NCBI GenBank assembly: GCA_013200995.1
Contig: CP053688.1
Location: forward strand, 3,472,001-3,536,000
DNA: 64,000 nucleotides
Source: Arthrobacter citreus
Lineage (GTDB): Bacteria > Bacillota > Bacilli > Bacillales > Bacillaceae_G
Direction: 5' to 3'
Below, in pieces: positions 43,313 through 53,357 of this stretch; the stretch's first letter is position 1, and every line of letters begins with the position of its first letter. The notes beneath the pieces were generated by a model. It worked only from the letters and a program-made list of their open reading frames with translations. It searched no databases and had not been told where the DNA came from. Position numbers and translations under genes: made by a program.

Positions 43313-43619
43313 TTCTTAGTTGTCTGATATATTAATATTTTATTATATTTGATCTCTTTTTGCATTATTAAATTTGTATCAACTGGTAGCCTGCATATCG
43401 TGAATGTGAGTATAGAATGAAAAATGTATTGATAAAATCCTGTAGAATCTGTTCTCTGCACCACTGATTGAAAACTAAGCACTATTCAGCTATTTTGATC
43501 ATAACTCATTTAATTTTAATGAAAAACAGATGAAATCTGACTCTGCCTAGTATGTTTTTATTAATTTTGGTTGAAACTATGAGGATTTTACTTATAAATG
43601 CTATCAAATTGTTAAATTA

Positions 43620-43790
43620 GTTACGATTTGTGAATTTTAATTGCGATTCGGCCTTTTTTATTTGCGATTCCTGGAGTTTAATTGCGATTCGCTCTTTTTA
43701 TTTGCGATTTTCAAATTTTAATTTCCTATTTAACTTATTAATATATGATTCAAAGATTTTAACAGCGATTCAATATTGTGCTTTCACTTT
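43620..43790. repeat. Array of TTTGCGATTC-type units
   Basis: About seven units of roughly 20-22 bases, alternating TTTAATTGCGATTC and TTTATTTGCGATT, each followed by 7-9 variable bases. It resembles the array at 5690-5950 in core (ATTTGC) and unit length but has its own GATTC extension. No protein frame is convincing. The rest of 43214-43868 shows nothing else except the hairpin at 43290-43312. Confidence 0.6.
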
Positions 43791-43868
43791 TTACCTTTTC
43801 GGCTATGTGATTCGCATTTGTTTAGGGTATAATTACCAATAAGAATGTTTCGAGTTAGGAGGCAGCGA

Positions 43869-45500
43869 ATGCTTCAGCGTGATTTAAATAAAGATATTAT
43901 TTATGAACTATCCTATTCACTTTTTTCAAAGCTTTCTCCCCAGAATTCTAGGGATGCTGAGCTTGTTGAAACTGGCCTGCAATTATATCGTTTAGGTCAA
44001 GTATATAATGTCTCGGTTCGAGAGGGGCGACTTGTTGGGGTTGTCGAAGAAGCCGATCAGATTCATTTACCAATTTTACATATTGAAAATCATGATCAAA
44101 ATGGTTGCGATTGTTATGAGGCCCCTCCTTGCCAACATCAAATTGCACTATTGTGCTATGCTGCCGCTTCGTTTTCATTAGTTGGAGATATTATGAGGAA
44201 ATTTAAACAATCTTCCCTAAAAAGTATTCCAACTATCATGACTGGTCGACAACTACTTGATCAAATGAACATGATTGAGCAGGATCGACCAAAGGAAACA
44301 GTTGCGTTATTTGAGCAAAAGTACAAGGAATATATTGAACAGCAGCGTACGTCTTTTTACCAAGATGTCTATTTTGTTTATCCATTATATGAACGGTTTT
44401 ATCACGGTTTATTAAATCAGCAACCACGTCAGGAAAAGGAAAAGCTTCTATATCAGTTACTTGCGTCAATCTTTACAATGAATAAAATGGTCGGACAAAT
44501 AGAAATTCAAAGCACGGTTTACGACAATGCGCATTTACCGCGTGAAATGACAATGTTAGAAAATCAAGTTGAGGCTGTTAGTAGACAACTGCATAACCTG
44601 ACAGGTGGTTCCGTTTCTAGTCAATATGAAGAGGTACTTCGAGAGCAGTTGCAAGCTCTGTTATTAGAGAGAACGCTTTGTTTAATACCTCGATATAATA
44701 CCTTTCGATATGTTTATAAAGAGCTGTTAAATAATTCAAAGATTTTACATAAGGATTTAGAGGTTTTATCAGAATTCGAGGACAATTATTACGCAGATTT
44801 AGGAAAAGCTCATCTACATTATTTATTAAAAGAAGATGAAAAAATGCTGTCTATTATCAAGCAGTATAGCAATAGTGAGCGTACGCTTTATAGCTTTACT
44901 TATTGGATTGAGAGCCTGCGAAAAAACAATGAAACTGATCGACTGACTTTATTTTTGCCAATATATTACGAAATGCTTTTACACTTTTTGCAAAATGGCG
45001 ATGATGAATATGCAAAGACTACTTTTGCAAAACATTTCTTAACTAACTATGAGTACAATAGTTTTTACACTAATCAAACGGCTGGTCTAGAAGTAGTGTA
45101 TCAAGCATTGCTTCCACATAGCGTGATGCAGTACACTGATTATTTAATGCATAATCGGGAATACAAACGCTGGGCAGAGCTGCAAATGTACTTATATTCA
45201 TATAAACCTGATTTTATTGATAAACATGACCTTCAGGAAGTACATAAGCACTCACCACAATCTGTATTACCTTTATATCATCACTTAGTCCTTTATTACA
45301 TTGAGCTAAAAGGTAGAGCAAATTATAAAATAGCTGTTCGTTATTTAAAGAAGCTAAGAACAAATTATAAAAAATTAAAGCGTTTGAATGAATGGGATGA
45401 TTATATTCAATATATTGAATCTCAATTTATTCGTTTACGTGCACTTCAAGAGGAATTAAAGAAAGGAAAATTAGTCAATGAAGCGACTAGCAAATCTTAG
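43869..45500 (+). CDS. ywqB: SWIM zinc-finger protein YwqB
   Basis: 543 aa from ATG at 43869 with AGGAGG 6 bases upstream (a longer frame has the site inside it). SWIM finger at about 85-100: CDCYEAPPCQHQ (Cys-x-Cys-xn-Cys-x-His). The rest is helical, without clear motifs. Paired with the SNF2 helicase YwqA, overlapping by 23 bases, as in B. subtilis where ywqA and ywqB are neighbours. The pair probably acts on DNA or on chromatin-like complexes; role not known. Confidence 0.85.
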   Translation: MLQRDLNKDIIYELSYSLFSKLSPQNSRDAELVETGLQLYRLGQVYNVSVREGRLVGVVEEADQIHLPILHIENHDQNGCDCYEAPPCQHQIALLCYAAASFSLVGDIMRKFKQSSLKSIPTIMTGRQLLDQMNMIEQDRPKETVALFEQKYKEYIEQQRTSFYQDVYFVYPLYERFYHGLLNQQPRQEKEKLLYQLLASIFTMNKMVGQIEIQSTVYDNAHLPREMTMLENQVEAVSRQLHNLTGGSVSSQYEEVLREQLQALLLERTLCLIPRYNTFRYVYKELLNNSKILHKDLEVLSEFEDNYYADLGKAHLHYLLKEDEKMLSIIKQYSNSERTLYSFTYWIESLRKNNETDRLTLFLPIYYEMLLHFLQNGDDEYAKTTFAKHFLTNYEYNSFYTNQTAGLEVVYQALLPHSVMQYTDYLMHNREYKRWAELQMYLYSYKPDFIDKHDLQEVHKHSPQSVLPLYHHLVLYYIELKGRANYKIAVRYLKKLRTNYKKLKRLNEWDDYIQYIESQFIRLRALQEELKKGKLVNEATSKS

Positions 45501-48234
45501 TATTGCTGTAAAGTGGGTAGAGCGCAATGGCTTGCTCATTTATGGTATGCAAAGTCACGGTGTCATTTTACCGGTAACAGCATGGAAGCATCTAGTGTTT
45601 CAATGGCATGAACCTTCATATTACGGAACATTATTGCAACCGACCCGAGTCGGCCAGATTGAAGGAATTCTTCTAACTCCAATTGAAGCACTTACTTTTT
45701 TTAAAGAGCATCAAGAAAATTCATTAGTAGAGATTACTTATTTAGATGAAGCAAATGAGTTTCACTCTGAGATTTCGAGATTATATGAGGATTTTAAGGA
45801 AGGTCATATTTCACCAAGTTTTGCTCATTATCAGAATGGTGAAGAACTTTGGAAAATTGATGGGTATGATCAATTAGAACCAACTTTAAAGGAATTGGTT
45901 TCTTCTGCAATTAAACAGCAGTTTGAAATCGAAACATTACATTCTAAACGTTGGGATATTGCTAGAGGCTTATATTACAATCCAAGTTACATAAAACAGC
46001 AACTTACACATAGTGTTGATGAAGACGATTGGCATGTAAAAATAGGACTTAGAGATGATGATGTTCCATTTTCAATTCGCCTAGTCCTTGAAGAACCTTT
46101 GAGTGAGCACGATGATTGGCATTTACGTACATATTTAATTGATGAGCGAAAAACAATCAAGCCTTATGAGTATAAAGGACATGAATCACTACAAAAAAAG
46201 CATACATCTTATGCCGAGTATTTGGATCGAACGTTTCAAGGCGTTGGATTACTTGTACCTACCTTAATTGAAGAGAATAAACCAAGAGAAATTTTAAGTG
46301 AGCAAGATGCATGGACATTTTTAACAGAGGATAGTGAAAAAGTTCTATCCGCAAATATCCAAGTTCTTTTACCAAGCTGGTGGCAAGCTTTAAAACAAAA
46401 TAAAATGACCCTAAAAGCGAGTGTAAAAGGAAAACCAACTGGGAATTCGTTTTTCAATATGGAAACACTCGTTGATTTTAATTGGCGAATATCCACAAAT
46501 GGGATGGAACTCTCAGAACAACAATTCCAGCAATTCGTTGAAAATCAAAGACGTTTAATTCAATTTAATGGTCAGTGGATTGCACTAGACCCTGCTTTTA
46601 TTGCTCGCATGAAGAAAATGATGGCAAAGGCTGAAAAACAAGGACTTAGATTTCACGAAGTTTTACAACATGAACTACTACAAGGAGCTGAAAAGCCTGA
46701 GGAAGATCACTCACCTTTTGCAGAAGTTGAAATTGAAGTTGATGAAGTTTTCCGTGAACTTACTAAAAGATTAACATCCATTTCAGAAGTTCCTGAACTT
46801 ACTGCTCCACATGGCTTACAAGCAACTTTACGTGCATACCAACAAAAAGGATTTGAATGGTTAGTCCATTTAAAAAATATGGGATTTGGTGCATTGCTTG
46901 CCGATGATATGGGCCTTGGTAAAACAATTCAGTCGATTTGTTACTTGGCTTATCGTAAAGAAACTGAAGAAAAGCCTGGAGCATCCTTGATTGTCTGCCC
47001 TACCTCTGTTATCAACAACTGGAAACGAGAAATTGAGCAATTTTATCCAGACTTAACTGTACATGTTCACTATGGTGGGAATCGCTTAAAAGGAGAAGAT
47101 TTATTTTCAGTAATAAGAGATGTCGATATTGTCATAACTTCTTATGCTTTAAGTGTATTAGATTATGAAGATCTCCAACAATACGTATGGAAGAGTATCA
47201 TTCTTGATGAAGCTCAGAACATAAAAAATCCGACGACAAAGCAGTCTCGCGCTGTTCGCGGATTGAAAGCGGAGCATCGCATTGCTCTAACTGGAACGCC
47301 AATGGAAAACCGCTTGACGGAGCTTTGGACAATATTTGACTTTATTAATAGAGGATATCTTGGTACATTGACCCGTTTTGCTAGCAATTATGTAAATCCA
47401 ATTGAGAAGGACCGCGACGAAGAAAAGATAAAAGCAGTTCATCGTTTAATTTCCCCCTTCTTACTTAGACGTACAAAGCAAGATGAAGATGTTGCTTTAA
47501 ATCTTCCACCAAAGCAAGAACAAAATATGCTTTGTCCTTTATCAGTTGAACAGGCGGCATTATACGAACAAGTTGTTCAAGACAGCTTAAAACAGATTGA
47601 CACGTTAACTGGCATCGAACGACGAGGTCGAATCTTATGGATGTTAAATAAATTAAAACAAATTTGTGATCACCCTTCTCTATTCTTAAAGGAATCACAG
47701 CTTGTCGAATTCGAAGACCGCTCAAGTAAGGTTGAACGACTATTCGAGTTAATAGATCCTATATTAGAACAAAAAGAAAGCTGCCTAATCTTTACTCAAT
47801 ATGTGCGAATGGGTGATATGCTAAAAGAAGCGATCCAAGCAAAATTTGGTGAAGAAGTTTTATTTTTAAATGGTAGCGTTCCTAAAAATGCTCGTGATAA
47901 CATGATTTCTCGCTTTCAAAATGGTGATGTAAAAGTATTCATTCTTTCACTTAAAGCCGGTGGAACAGGATTAAACTTAACAGCAGCAAATCACGTTATG
48001 CACTTTGACCGCTGGTGGAACCCAGCGGTTGAAAATCAAGCAACTGACCGAGCGTACAGAATCGGACAAACAAAATTCGTTCAAGTCCATAAATTTGTAA
48101 CGATTGGTACGCTAGAAGAAAAAATCGATGAAATGCTTCAACGTAAACAGTCACTTAACGATACAATCATAACGAGTGAACAATGGATTACTGAATTATC
48201 CATGGATGAGCTTGTTGATTTATTGGGTGTTTAG
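45478..48234 (+). CDS. ywqA: SNF2-family helicase YwqA
   Basis: 918 aa. N-terminal bacterial SNF2-specific region (about 1-430), then ATPase lobe 1 with ADDMGLGKTIQ (Walker A), DEAQNIKNP (DEAQ Walker B), LTGTPMENRLTELW, and lobe 2 with VFILSLKAGGTGLNLTAANHVMHFDRWWNPAVE and QATDRAYRIGQ. DNA-dependent ATPase of the Rad54/SWI-SNF group. Gene start overlaps ywqB. Confidence 0.93.
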   Translation: MKRLANLSIAVKWVERNGLLIYGMQSHGVILPVTAWKHLVFQWHEPSYYGTLLQPTRVGQIEGILLTPIEALTFFKEHQENSLVEITYLDEANEFHSEISRLYEDFKEGHISPSFAHYQNGEELWKIDGYDQLEPTLKELVSSAIKQQFEIETLHSKRWDIARGLYYNPSYIKQQLTHSVDEDDWHVKIGLRDDDVPFSIRLVLEEPLSEHDDWHLRTYLIDERKTIKPYEYKGHESLQKKHTSYAEYLDRTFQGVGLLVPTLIEENKPREILSEQDAWTFLTEDSEKVLSANIQVLLPSWWQALKQNKMTLKASVKGKPTGNSFFNMETLVDFNWRISTNGMELSEQQFQQFVENQRRLIQFNGQWIALDPAFIARMKKMMAKAEKQGLRFHEVLQHELLQGAEKPEEDHSPFAEVEIEVDEVFRELTKRLTSISEVPELTAPHGLQATLRAYQQKGFEWLVHLKNMGFGALLADDMGLGKTIQSICYLAYRKETEEKPGASLIVCPTSVINNWKREIEQFYPDLTVHVHYGGNRLKGEDLFSVIRDVDIVITSYALSVLDYEDLQQYVWKSIILDEAQNIKNPTTKQSRAVRGLKAEHRIALTGTPMENRLTELWTIFDFINRGYLGTLTRFASNYVNPIEKDRDEEKIKAVHRLISPFLLRRTKQDEDVALNLPPKQEQNMLCPLSVEQAALYEQVVQDSLKQIDTLTGIERRGRILWMLNKLKQICDHPSLFLKESQLVEFEDRSSKVERLFELIDPILEQKESCLIFTQYVRMGDMLKEAIQAKFGEEVLFLNGSVPKNARDNMISRFQNGDVKVFILSLKAGGTGLNLTAANHVMHFDRWWNPAVENQATDRAYRIGQTKFVQVHKFVTIGTLEEKIDEMLQRKQSLNDTIITSEQWITELSMDELVDLLGV

Positions 48235-48270
48235 AAGATTAGTTTAAAAAAGTAGCTATTTAAAATACGA

Positions 48271-48311
48271 AAATCCCCTTAAAAAGCTTTGTAGTCTTAA
48301 GGGGATTTTTA
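48271..48311 (+). terminator. Terminator after ywqA
   Basis: AAATCCCCTTAA and TTAAGGGGATTTTT with a 14-base loop. Confidence 0.85.
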
Positions 48312-48486
48312 TATAACTTGTATTATTTCGTACTCTCATTAGTACTATACAATTTCCATTTTCACTAATAATTTATCAACTTTTCCAAATCTATTAGTAA
48401 ACTTAAACTCTCTCTTCGAAACTTTTTTAGAGAATATGTTTAAGATTAACATACTTACTCTTAATATTTTTATGGCGGAGGTCCAC

Positions 48487-49017
48487 ATGAACGTAATCGT
48501 TATAAACCATGATGAAGATTGGAAAGACTTATTTCAAGCAGAAGCAAAACAAATACGCGAAATCTTAAAAGACGAACTAATTGAGATCCATCATATTGGT
48601 AGTACATCTGTACCAAATTTAAAGGCTAAACCGATTATCGATATGTTGCCTATTGTTAAAAACATCGAAAATGTAGACAAGTATAACGATAAATTAGCTG
48701 AGATTGGCTATGAGGGACTTGGCGAGTTTGGTCTTCCAGGTAGGAGATACTTCCGTAAAGGTGGCGAAAATCGTACTCACCAAATGCATATGTACCAGAT
48801 TGATAATGAGAAGGAAATTGAAAGACATCTAGCAGTTCCTGCTTATTTAAGAGAACATGAGGACGAGATGAAAGAATACGGGGAATTAAAAGCTCAACTA
48901 GCAGAAAAATTCCCAACAGATATAAATGGATATATGGATGGAAAAGATGCATTTGTAAAAGAAGTTGAGCGCAGAGCAATCGAGTGGAGAAAAGCTAAAA
49001 AGATGAACTATCAGTAG
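48487..49017 (+). CDS. GrpB/UPF0157 family nucleotidyltransferase-like protein
   Basis: 176 aa from ATG at 48487, with GGAGG 5 bases upstream. GrpB family signature: VINHDEDWKDLFQAEAKQI, IHHIGSTSVPNLKAKPIIDMLPIV with the GS motif and catalytic-type Asp, and THQMHMYQ. Nucleotidyltransferase fold; linked in some fusions with dephospho-CoA kinase but no reaction established. Stands alone. Confidence 0.87.
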   Translation: MNVIVINHDEDWKDLFQAEAKQIREILKDELIEIHHIGSTSVPNLKAKPIIDMLPIVKNIENVDKYNDKLAEIGYEGLGEFGLPGRRYFRKGGENRTHQMHMYQIDNEKEIERHLAVPAYLREHEDEMKEYGELKAQLAEKFPTDINGYMDGKDAFVKEVERRAIEWRKAKKMNYQ

Positions 49018-49087
49018 TATTATCTAACTAATTGGTCTTTTATCTAGTAAATTTTATTTCAACTACTCTTCATTTCATTATTTGATA

Positions 49088-49137
49088 TACATATAAAAAA
49101 GAGGATGCCCTTAAACACTTTAAGGGCATCCTCTTTT
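49088..49137. terminator. Bidirectional terminator
   Basis: AAAGAGGATGCCCTTAA and TTAAGGGCATCCTCTTTTT, loop 5 bases, between convergent genes. Confidence 0.9.
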
Positions 49138-49143
49138 TACTTT

Positions 49144-49566
49144 TTATTTAAGCGCAAACGTAAGTTCAGCTTCACAAGCTATTTGTCCGTCAACAGTTGC
49201 TACTGCTTTACCCTTACCAATTGGTCCACGCATTTTCACTAGTTCAACCTCTAGTCTTAACTGATCGCCAGGTACTACTTGTTTTTTAAAACGGCAGTTA
49301 TCGATACCAGCAAATAATGCAAGTTTCCCTTTATTTTGCTCCAGGCTTAATGCCGCAACTCCACCAACTTGTGCTAGAGCTTCTACAATTAATACTCCAG
49401 GCATTACTGGATAATCAGGAAAATGTCCGTTAAAAAACTCTTCATTAGCTGTAACATTTTTAATTCCAACCGCACGTTTACCTTCTTCATGCTCAATGAT
49501 TCGATCAACTAATAAAAATGGGTAACGATGAGGAAGAATTTCTTTAATTGCTTTAATATCTAACAT
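49144..49566 (-). CDS. fabZ: 3-hydroxyacyl-[acyl-carrier-protein] dehydratase FabZ
   Basis: 140 aa from ATG at 49566 with AGGAGG 10 bases upstream; ATG 11 codons earlier lacks one. Hot-dog fold: [38 protein letters not shown] with catalytic His48 and Glu62, and [11 protein letters not shown]. Dehydrates beta-hydroxyacyl-ACP in fatty-acid elongation. In B. subtilis fabZ (ywpB) is near mbl; here it lies 8 kb away with a ger operon and ugd between. Confidence 0.95.
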   Translation of the reverse strand: MLDIKAIKEILPHRYPFLLVDRIIEHEEGKRAVGIKNVTANEEFFNGHFPDYPVMPGVLIVEALAQVGGVAALSLEQNKGKLALFAGIDNCRFKKQVVPGDQLRLEVELVKMRGPIGKGKAVATVDGQIACEAELTFALK

Positions 49567-49606
49567 ATTATGTAGTCCTCCTAATTTGTATAAATTCATT
49601 ATGTTA

Positions 49607-49641
49607 ATAAAAAAGAAGCAAGTCTTAAGACCAGCTTCTAT
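49607..49641 (-). terminator. Terminator upstream of fabZ
   Basis: AGAAGCTGGTC and GACTTGCTTCT on the minus strand, followed by TTTTTTATT. It would end transcripts from the Crp/Fnr gene. Beyond it, 49642-49957 shows nothing recognisable. Confidence 0.7.
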
Positions 49642-49957
49642 GCGCTATAAATATTATACTATCCTATTTTGTAAGTTAACGCAAACCGTTCTTTTATCTA
49701 TAATCATCACTACGCAAGGTCTAAAATAGTTAACTTTTGATCGCCATAATTACTAGATGTTCGTTATATCTACTATTGCTGACTCGTCCACATTTAAATT
49801 TAAGCAAGAAACAAATTCATTTTTAGCCTTCAATCGTATTTAAGATTAAATATTATTTACAGAAATTTTTAAAAAATAAGATATTTTCTAAAGTATTTGA
49901 CAGATTAAACAATCAGAATTTCTTAAGATTAAGGTAGAACAAGAAATGTTAATGCGC

Positions 49958-50458
49958 CTAGGTTAGTAATGTATATCGTCCATTTTGTTTCTCGATAATT
50001 CCTTTTTCGCATAATTCATTCATGACATAAGAAACGCTTACTCGTGATGAACCAACTACATAGGCTAGTTCTTGATGAGTAAATGGAATCGATATCGTTG
50101 TACCTTTAGTAGTTTCCTTTCCATATGAGGATGCAAGTTGTCTCAATATTGTTAAGACACGTTCTCCTACATCTGAAAAGCTCATTAGCCTCGTTTGGAG
50201 AAGTAATGCTGATTGTTTGTTGCTTAATGATTTTAGGACCTTTTGAATGAGTTTTGGCTCACTCATAACAATATCATAAAATGATGATTTTGGAATTCGT
50301 AGGACACGTGCAGTCGATGAGGTAGATGCATTGTAGCCAAACGCTTCATCTACCCATACATTTGATTCTCCTATAATATTTCCAGGACCAACGATATATA
50401 AGTGACGTTCAGCTCCATTAGGCGATAACAGATAAATACGGATTCGCCCTTTAATCAT
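49958..50458 (-). pseudogene. Crp/Fnr family regulator, N-terminally truncated
   Basis: 166 aa against 220-235 for the family. It begins in the middle of the cyclic-nucleotide-binding-like beta roll (IKGRIRIYLLSPNGAERHLYIVGPGNIIGE). It retains the dimer helix (about 70-100) and a complete winged helix-turn-helix (FTHQELAYVVGSSRVSVSYVMNELCEKG). An in-frame TAA lies 27 bases upstream of the ATG, there is no ribosome site, and a terminator hairpin stands just before. I read it as a 5'-deleted gene. A short functional form cannot be excluded. Confidence 0.6.
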
Positions 50459-50519
50459 CGAAATATGGTTAGAAATAGTAAATTAAACTTTAGTAAAGTA
50501 GTTTATTGTAAAAAAACAA

Positions 50520-50566
50520 TAAAGACAGATTTAAAAGAAGTAAAAAACTTTTAAATCTGTCTTTTT
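50520..50566. terminator. Terminator hairpin upstream of the truncated regulator
   Basis: AAAGACAGATTTAAAAG and CTTTTAAATCTGTCTTT arms; T-runs follow on both strands. It would block transcription into the truncated gene from upstream. Confidence 0.75.
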
Positions 50567-50751
50567 ATCATCACAGTCAATGAACCTCCGACTTCTCTAC
50601 TCCCACAACTTTAATTGTCTAAAAGCCATCTAAAACTGATCGTAAATCTCTACTATCGAAAGATCTAAGTTTCTTTTATTTTCCGAATAAACGACACCAT
50701 CATATACCAAAATAATGATGAGTAGGATCTTTAAATAATGGGGTGCGTGCA

Positions 50752-51015
50752 TTGCGAGTATTTTGGGTATTTCTATGTTTATTTTTACTAGAGATGTGTT
50801 TACTGGAAGTGATTGATCTATACAATGGCGAGAGTTTTCCTCATCTATTAACAAATATAAAGCTAAGTAAAACCGAGCTTGTAGGTGAAGACTATGTTTT
50901 AATCTTCTTTTTCACTGTACCATTCGGCATCGCAAAGATTGTCTTGCAGTATATGAATAACCTAAAGAAGAAGCGAAACCAAGAGCAGAATGCTAATCAA
51001 AACACGACTAATTAA
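50752..51015 (+). CDS. Small membrane protein, unknown
   Basis: 87 aa from TTG at 50752 with GGGGTG 6 bases upstream. Two hydrophobic segments (about 3-22 and 48-68), a short outside loop, and a basic, polar tail (KKKRNQEQNANQNTTN). No family recognised. The following terminator supports a real transcript. No gene was found in 50567-50751. Confidence 0.55.
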   Translation: MRVFWVFLCLFLLEMCLLEVIDLYNGESFPHLLTNIKLSKTELVGEDYVLIFFFTVPFGIAKIVLQYMNNLKKKRNQEQNANQNTTN

Positions 51016-51068
51016 AGCGAAAGAGAATGCAGTTTAGAATTTCTAAGCTGCATTCTCTTTCGTTTTTG
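51014..51068. terminator. Bidirectional terminator
   Basis: GCGAAAGAGAATGCAG and CTGCATTCTCTTTCG arms with TTTTT after; it also overlaps the 3' end of the ger operon. Confidence 0.85.
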
Positions 51069-52155
51069 CTTTATTTTGAATTAATGCGATGACTAACAAT
51101 ACAAGAGGGATTAAGATTTGTAATGGTATATGTAAGAAATAAGGTACAATGTCTAAACCCTCTTTATAGTGTTCTAAATAGTCGGGAGCCATCCAAACGG
51201 AACAAACTAACATAATCAGTGCAATCGGATACGTAAGTGTATCAGATTTTTTTATTTTAAATAAGTCCCCTGCTCCAATTACTGCACAAAAGAAAAAAAC
51301 TGCTATTTTAATAAATCCCCCTATAGCCATTATGACTACAACAACTGAATCGAGTCGTTGAATAAAATCTGCAATGTTAATATAGCTTACTGATGTTAAT
51401 ATAGGATAAGTGGCTCTTTGTAGCGTATTTGCACCTAAAACACATATATTGAGCATTGTGATTAATGTTAAAACCAGGCCTACAAAGATTAATCCAGGAA
51501 TGCCAATCTTCCATGCATGATCTGGTTTCTTTAAATTTGGCAATAGCATTGTAAAAACTACCATTTCACCAAATGGGAAGGTAACTGTTAATGGATAAGT
51601 CTCCATTAAGATTTTTTTCCAACCCACTTCTAATACCGGTCTTAAATTATCTATTTTTATTAAACCTGCAATTATTTCAAATCCTATAATTGAAGTTGTA
51701 ATGATAATAATCATAACAAATAGCAATTCACACGCTCTTCCGAATACTTCAAATCCCTTAAAGATCGCATACATAATTAAAAACATTAATAGTATGCCAA
51801 TCGAAATAAGTGAAGAGGCATTATAAAGTGTTATGACTAGCAGTTCTTCAAAATCTCTAAGAACTCGAGCTCCAATATAGATAAAATATAGAATATAAAT
51901 CATTGCTAGTATTTTACCGGTAAATTTACCTAATATAGATTGGATATATTTCGTAAAAGGTATTTCCGGGTACATTTCAAATAATTTAATATATATACAA
52001 AATATTAAGCAGCCAGTACCCAAAGCGATTAATACACTAATCCAAGCATCCTGCATAGCTCCAGCTGCCATTCCTACTAAAGTAGCGCTCCCCATCTCAA
52101 ATAAAAATATAATACTAAAGAATTGGTAGGCACCAATTGATAATTTTCGATTCAT
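51043..52155 (-). CDS. Spore germination permease (GerAB/GerKB family)
   Basis: 370 aa from the third codon of the longest frame (ATG, AAGGGA 7 bases upstream). Ten membrane helices; LSIGAYQFFSIIFLFEMGSA opening and the LPFGEMV-like TFPFGEMVVF motif typical of the endospore germination permease family (APC superfamily). It senses the germinant in the spore inner membrane. Third gene of an A-C-B type receptor operon. Confidence 0.92.
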   Translation of the reverse strand: MNRKLSIGAYQFFSIIFLFEMGSATLVGMAAGAMQDAWISVLIALGTGCLIFCIYIKLFEMYPEIPFTKYIQSILGKFTGKILAMIYILYFIYIGARVLRDFEELLVITLYNASSLISIGILLMFLIMYAIFKGFEVFGRACELLFVMIIIITTSIIGFEIIAGLIKIDNLRPVLEVGWKKILMETYPLTVTFPFGEMVVFTMLLPNLKKPDHAWKIGIPGLIFVGLVLTLITMLNICVLGANTLQRATYPILTSVSYINIADFIQRLDSVVVVIMAIGGFIKIAVFFFCAVIGAGDLFKIKKSDTLTYPIALIMLVCSVWMAPDYLEHYKEGLDIVPYFLHIPLQILIPLVLLVIALIQNKAKTKENAA

Positions 52156-52172
52156 TAGCATTCCCTTCTTTT

Positions 52173-53354
52173 CTAAAATGGATAGGCTTTTTTCCTCATA
52201 CCTACATTATTTATTTGAACATCCACATCGATTTTCACTTTTGCTTTTTTAAATTCATCATTCCAATTTTTCTCGTACTTTTTAAATGATTTAGGATTTG
52301 CTAAATGTAACTTTTCTCCAAAGCCGAAAATATCCGCTCCATATCCTTGTGCTTCTTTAATTCCTTTTTCAATCGTCTGCTTGACAGCATTCTCACTTAA
52401 AACTTCATACTTTTTTAACGTTTTAGCTTGATCAAAATTATCATTACAAAGTACCTCATCAATAATTGCAATGGCTTTTACATTTAAATGAATGATTGGT
52501 ATGTCATCTTTCATTTTAATCTTTGTGGCCGTTTTCATACGTGTGATCTCCATCGAGTCAAACTCACCTTTGCTGCATTTTACTTGCACATTTGTTTCCT
52601 TAATTTCATTATCAATCATTTGGACAGATTTCGCTGGCTGACCATCTAGCCAACCTACTAGTCGCCCCTTTTTTATGACTCCTAGTCCATTTATCATGTT
52701 ATAAGATGATTTTACCTTCGAAAAATTATCAAGTGTTTCTGATGTATCACTATCGTCTTCTAAGGTTGCTCCATTGATGACCGGTTCTCTACCACTACTT
52801 GAGAGGGCAGAGATTACTTGCCGCATTTGAATTTCTTGGTTTTCACCTAAAAGGGAAGATGTATTTTTAATTTTTCCTACGATTGATTTAGCTGGTAATT
52901 TATCAAGTGCCGGTAAATTATTTAATACCTTATACACGCTATCATCTCTCGCAATAATAACTGGAATATTTACTCGAATTTTTGAATCTCTCTCGAATAC
53001 ATCGAAAATAAAGTTTAATGTTTTTTCTTTTGCTAAGTTTTCACCGATCACTACAAGTGCAACATGTGAATAGATATTTGAACGCGAGACTCTTCTCGTA
53101 ATATTTCGTGCTGCTTCTGAAATTGTTCTACCTTTATCTTGTAAAGAAATAATGGGTGTACCAATCGAACCTGTCTGGGTTGCAATCGCACTCGGATTAA
53201 TGATTTGAAGTATCATATTATATTGGTTATCCTTAGGCAAATAGTCGACTCCCATAGCGACCACGATTGAAACACTGTTTAGTTCTTTATAGTTGGAACA
53301 ACTCACTAAAAGTAAGCTAGTAATAAGAATTAAGATTGTAAATTTTCGTTTCAT
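52173..53354 (-). CDS. Ger(x)C family spore germination lipoprotein
   Basis: 393 aa from ATG at 53354 (a GTG directly before it is the alternative). Lipoprotein signal ILITSLLLVSC with the Cys at about 18. Three-domain GerC pattern: ELNSVSIVVAMGVDY, ISEAARNITRRVSRSNIYSHVALVVIGE, and a C-terminal amphipathic domain (EAQGYGADIFGFGEKLHLANP). GerC proteins form the lipoprotein subunit of germinant receptors on the outer face of the inner spore membrane. Confidence 0.92.
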   Translation of the reverse strand: MKRKFTILILITSLLLVSCSNYKELNSVSIVVAMGVDYLPKDNQYNMILQIINPSAIATQTGSIGTPIISLQDKGRTISEAARNITRRVSRSNIYSHVALVVIGENLAKEKTLNFIFDVFERDSKIRVNIPVIIARDDSVYKVLNNLPALDKLPAKSIVGKIKNTSSLLGENQEIQMRQVISALSSSGREPVINGATLEDDSDTSETLDNFSKVKSSYNMINGLGVIKKGRLVGWLDGQPAKSVQMIDNEIKETNVQVKCSKGEFDSMEITRMKTATKIKMKDDIPIIHLNVKAIAIIDEVLCNDNFDQAKTLKKYEVLSENAVKQTIEKGIKEAQGYGADIFGFGEKLHLANPKSFKKYEKNWNDEFKKAKVKIDVDVQINNVGMRKKAYPF

Positions 53355-53357
53355 CAC

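Noticed and set aside
43210..43482. Minus-strand 90-codon frame upstream of the M14 gene
   Set aside because: No ribosome site or family resemblance; it crosses a GC-rich hairpin.
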